DNA of 7,027 nucleotides, taken from NCBI GenBank assembly GCA_031266115.1, contig JAISBQ010000350.1:1-7027 (forward strand), read 5' to 3'. The DNA comes from Bifidobacteriaceae bacterium (GTDB taxonomy: Bacteria; Actinomycetota; Actinomycetes; Actinomycetales; WQXJ01). Within the stretch, counting starts at the first letter, position 1, and every line of letters starts with the position of its first letter. The notes beneath the pieces were generated by a model that did not search any database, was not told where the DNA came from, and worked only from the letters and a program-made list of their open reading frames with translations. The translations under genes and the position numbers were made by a program. Below are positions 4,832 to 7,027 of this stretch, one piece after another.

Positions 4832-7027
4832 GCGAGCGAGACTATTGATCTGTTCGATCTGTCCGACCCGGTGGTCGGCACGGGATGGTCGTTCGGGGGC
4901 GGGGTTCTCACCTTGTTCTTGGGTGAGCACGTGGTGACAACCACAGGGCAACAGACCACCAATCGAATCGTTGCGGGATCCGATGTCCACGTCATTCTCG
5001 ACGATGTCAACATCAGGGCGAGCACCCCATTCGACGTGACAGGTGCTGCCGGCGTGCGCGTGACCGTGGAGAACGAGAACCATCTCACAGCCCTGGACGG
5101 CCCCGGGATGAGTGTGGGAGCCGGGGACGCCGTGACCATCGATGGCCCAGGAAGACTGGCCGTGAGCGGTTCCACCACGTGTTCCGGGATCGGCGGCGGA
5201 TCCAACTCCAGCTATGCCGGATGCAGCGGCTCGGGTGGGACTGTCGTGGTGAACGGGGGCACCATCACCGTGGTGTCAGGCACGTCGGGTGGGGCCGCCA
5301 TCGGCGGCGGAGGCACGCAGTCCGGCGGCGGAACGGTCACCATCAACGGCGGATCGGTGACTGCCACCAGCTCATCGGCTGCGGGGATAGGCGGTGGTGG
5401 CGGCGGCAACGGAGCGGCGGTGACCATCAACGGGGGCACGGTTCAGGCGCTGAGCATGAGCGGTGGTCCCGGGATAGGTGCGGGCCTCGGGGGCACATCT
5501 CAGGGCAGCATCACCATCAACGGTGGAAGTGTGAGGGCCGCGCTGGGTGCCGCACCCGTGGACGCCCAGGGACGGCCCGTGTACCGACACGCATTGACGC
5601 TCGGTAACCCGCCCGTCGGGGATGGGGTTCGAGTGGCGGATTGCACGTTCGGCGCTGTGGTCTGCGATCTTGATGGCGTGCCTCTGGCAGGCTATGGAGT
5701 GTGGGATGTGCGCACAATCGATGGAGGGATTGTGTATGTCTATCTTCCCTCGGCGCAAGGTACCCACGCGAATTGGGTAAAAGCCGGTGGGGTGTTCTAC
5801 GGCGCTACCTTTGCGCATACCGCAAATGGTGACGATTCCCATGTCCTGACTGAGACATCGTGGCCATCGGCGCCTGTCGTTACGTCCGTGACCGCGCGCC
5901 GGGTGGCACTTGCAGCGATTGACGGGGCCGAGTATGCGGTCGGCCAGACCCAATCGTGGCAAGCCTTACCAACATTTGCCGGATTGACGCCCGATACCGA
6001 GTATGTCTTCTACGCCCGCTATGCCGCGTCCGATGGCGTTCCCGCGTCCTTCGTCAGCCCGCCCCTTGTTGTGAGGACGGCATCGACGGCCGCGCTGGAG
6101 GCCGCCATCGCTGTAGCGACCCCGTTGCGCCAGGCCGACTACACCCCCGGATCCTGGGCGGTGGTGCAGGTGCTGCTCGGTCAAGCCACCACCGCCTTGG
6201 CCGCGGATTCGGCCGGCCAAGCACAGATCGACCAGATGACCGAGGCCCTGGTGGCGGCGTGCGACGCTGTAGTGCCGCGGGGTGACCCAAGTGGGTTGGC
6301 GGCCGTGGTCGGCGTGGCCGACGGCCTGACGCCATCGGATTACACGCCGGAGAGTTGGTCAGCGTTGGCTGAAGCCCTTGAGGCGGCACTGGCCGTGTTG
6401 GGTGATCCATTGGTCTTGGTGGAGACCGGTCAGGATGAGGTCGATGTGCTGCTCGCGGCGCTGACCGCGGCGATCGACGGCCTGACGGTGGTTCCGGCGC
6501 AAGCATCGGTGTTGGAGGCGCTGGTCGCCACTGTGGACGGATACACCTCAGACGGCTTCACCGAGGCGTCGTGGTCGCTCTTCGATGCGGCTCGCGAGGT
6601 GGCGAGAACCCTGCTTGCCGACCCGACCGGTGCCCTCGCCTCCCAGATCGCCGCCGCGGTAGCGGACCTGGAAGCGGCGACCGACGCCTTGGTGAGGGTG
6701 GTCGGTACGGGCGGCCTCGACGGGGCGATCGCCTCGGCACGGGCTGCCATTGCCACCATGGCTCCTGCTGACTACACCGGCGCCTCGTGGGGGGCGCTGG
6801 TCGCGAGCCTGGCGCGCGCCGAAACCGCCCGCCAGGCCGCCGGCGCAGACCAGCTGACTCAGGCGGCAGCCGATGCCGTTCACCGCGAGGTCGACGCCGC
6901 GGCGGAGGACCTGGCGGCCGCCTTGGGCGGCCTAATCGCCGATAGGGCGGGCCTGGACGCTGCGATCACCGCGGTCGAGGCCGCGGGCCTGAAGCCCGCG
7001 GATTACACGGCGCCGTCCTGGTCCGCG
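4721..7027 (+). CDS. Large secreted or surface protein: beta-helix-like glycine repeats, Fn3-like domain, FIVAR repeats; C-terminus outside the window
   Basis: The frame is open to the right edge: 769 codons from TTG 4721, or 790 from ATG 4658. The TTG start gives a classic signal peptide with Arg5 and Lys13, then hydrophobic ALVVAIAVSVPLAGG and a VATA-A or APA-S cleavage site near residues 35-38. Residues about 55-270 resemble gut-type surface modules: GTGWSFGGGVLTL, VILDDVNI and VRVTVENENHLTA, then five VTINGG/GIGGG repeats. Residues 275-370 include YGVWDVRTIDGGIVYVYLP, often found after such repeats. Residues 381-455 form an Fn3-like domain (GAEYAVGQ, FAGLTPDTEYVFYARYAASDGVPASF). From 457 onward are FIVAR repeats with the signature DYTxxSW. 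The protein probably acts outside the cell in adhesion or glycan binding. The missing C-terminus should show whether it is sortase-anchored, transmembrane or released. The beta-helix part is less GC-rich than the FIVAR part, which suggests modular assembly. Architecture is firm; ligand and role are inferred. Confidence 0.88.
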   Translation, partial: MGPQRFFSTGCGKALVVAIAVSVPLAGGIAPVATAAPASETIDLFDLSDPVVGTGWSFGGGVLTLFLGEHVVTTTGQQTTNRIVAGSDVHVILDDVNIRASTPFDVTGAAGVRVTVENENHLTALDGPGMSVGAGDAVTIDGPGRLAVSGSTTCSGIGGGSNSSYAGCSGSGGTVVVNGGTITVVSGTSGGAAIGGGGTQSGGGTVTINGGSVTATSSSAAGIGGGGGGNGAAVTINGGTVQALSMSGGPGIGAGLGGTSQGSITINGGSVRAALGAAPVDAQGRPVYRHALTLGNPPVGDGVRVADCTFGAVVCDLDGVPLAGYGVWDVRTIDGGIVYVYLPSAQGTHANWVKAGGVFYGATFAHTANGDDSHVLTETSWPSAPVVTSVTARRVALAAIDGAEYAVGQTQSWQALPTFAGLTPDTEYVFYARYAASDGVPASFVSPPLVVRTASTAALEAAIAVATPLRQADYTPGSWAVVQVLLGQATTALAADSAGQAQIDQMTEALVAACDAVVPRGDPSGLAAVVGVADGLTPSDYTPESWSALAEALEAALAVLGDPLVLVETGQDEVDVLLAALTAAIDGLTVVPAQASVLEALVATVDGYTSDGFTEASWSLFDAAREVARTLLADPTGALASQIAAAVADLEAATDALVRVVGTGGLDGAIASARAAIATMAPADYTGASWGALVASLARAETARQAAGADQLTQAAADAVHREVDAAAEDLAAALGGLIADRAGLDAAITAVEAAGLKPADYTAPSWSA
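5126..5545 (+). repeat. Five glycine-rich VTINGG/GIGGG protein repeats
   Basis: The units begin at residues 136, 172, 202, 231 and 262 (spacing 36, 30, 29 and 31). Each has a strand (VTIDG, VVVNGG, VTINGG, VTINGG, ITINGG), a second short strand (LAVSG, ITVVSG, VTATSS, VQALSM, VRAALG) and usually a turn (GIGGG, AIGGG, GIGGG, GIGAG). The pattern suggests rungs of a right-handed parallel beta-helix. Similar repeats occur in surface proteins of gut and rumen bacteria, some annotated as carbohydrate-binding. The DNA copies differ enough that recent duplication is unlikely. Confidence 0.75.
6089..7027 (+). repeat. Tandem FIVAR repeats (at least five, the last cut by the window end)
   Basis: The signature tryptophans are at residues 479 (DYTPGSW), 546 (DYTPESW), 618 (GFTEASW), 690 (DYTGASW) and 767 (DYTAPSW), spaced 67, 72, 72 and 77. 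Each signature follows a short helix (for example AAIAVATPL) and precedes an Ala/Leu-rich helix of about 45 residues, the usual three-helix FIVAR layout. The third copy has lost the DY pair. FIVAR stretches serve as spacers or binding stalks in secreted and cell-wall proteins. Confidence 0.85.

Noticed and set aside
5179..5962. Alternative-frame plus and minus open frames within the surface-protein gene
   Set aside because: They are shadows of the glycine-rich repeats. Only the frame from TTG 4721 carries repeated domain patterns through to the window end.

Overview
The window looks like chromosomal DNA of a high-GC Gram-positive bacterium (Actinomycetota). The DNA is strongly GC-rich, third codon positions are almost all G or C, and genes start with strong GGGAGG-type ribosome sites or ATGA overlaps. 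The first two genes also look like an actinobacterial metallophosphoesterase/AAA-ATPase pair; from memory they resemble Rv1277-Rv1278 of Mycobacterium tuberculosis. No species can be named from the sequence alone.

Layout. Positions 1-3164 hold a two-gene minus-strand operon. Upstream is a complete SbcD/Mre11-like metallophosphoesterase (3164 to 2010). It overlaps by ATGA the start of an SbcC/YhaN-like coiled-coil ATPase (2013 to 1), which runs off the left edge. Together they probably form a DNA end-processing complex. Positions 3165-3736 are intergenic and crowded with inverted repeats. One family is built on a 20-base motif ending GGTTTCGCG, present in four copies arranged two forward, two inverted; the inner pair folds into a long stem carrying two small hairpins. 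A second, unrelated family is built on TTGGCGCGGGT and makes two hairpins. Positions 3737-4459 (minus) encode a HAD-family small-molecule phosphatase, probably acting on a sugar phosphate or glycerol phosphate. Positions 4460-4720 are the divergent regulatory region. From about 4721 to the right edge (plus) lies a large secreted or surface protein, incomplete at its C-terminus: signal peptide, glycine-rich beta-helix-like repeats, a fibronectin-III-like domain and at least five FIVAR repeats.

The repair-like pair, the phosphatase and the surface protein show no obvious shared pathway. The points most worth a second look are the repeat nest at 3295-3703, the altered metal ligands in the phosphoesterase, and the modular surface protein with its uncertain start.
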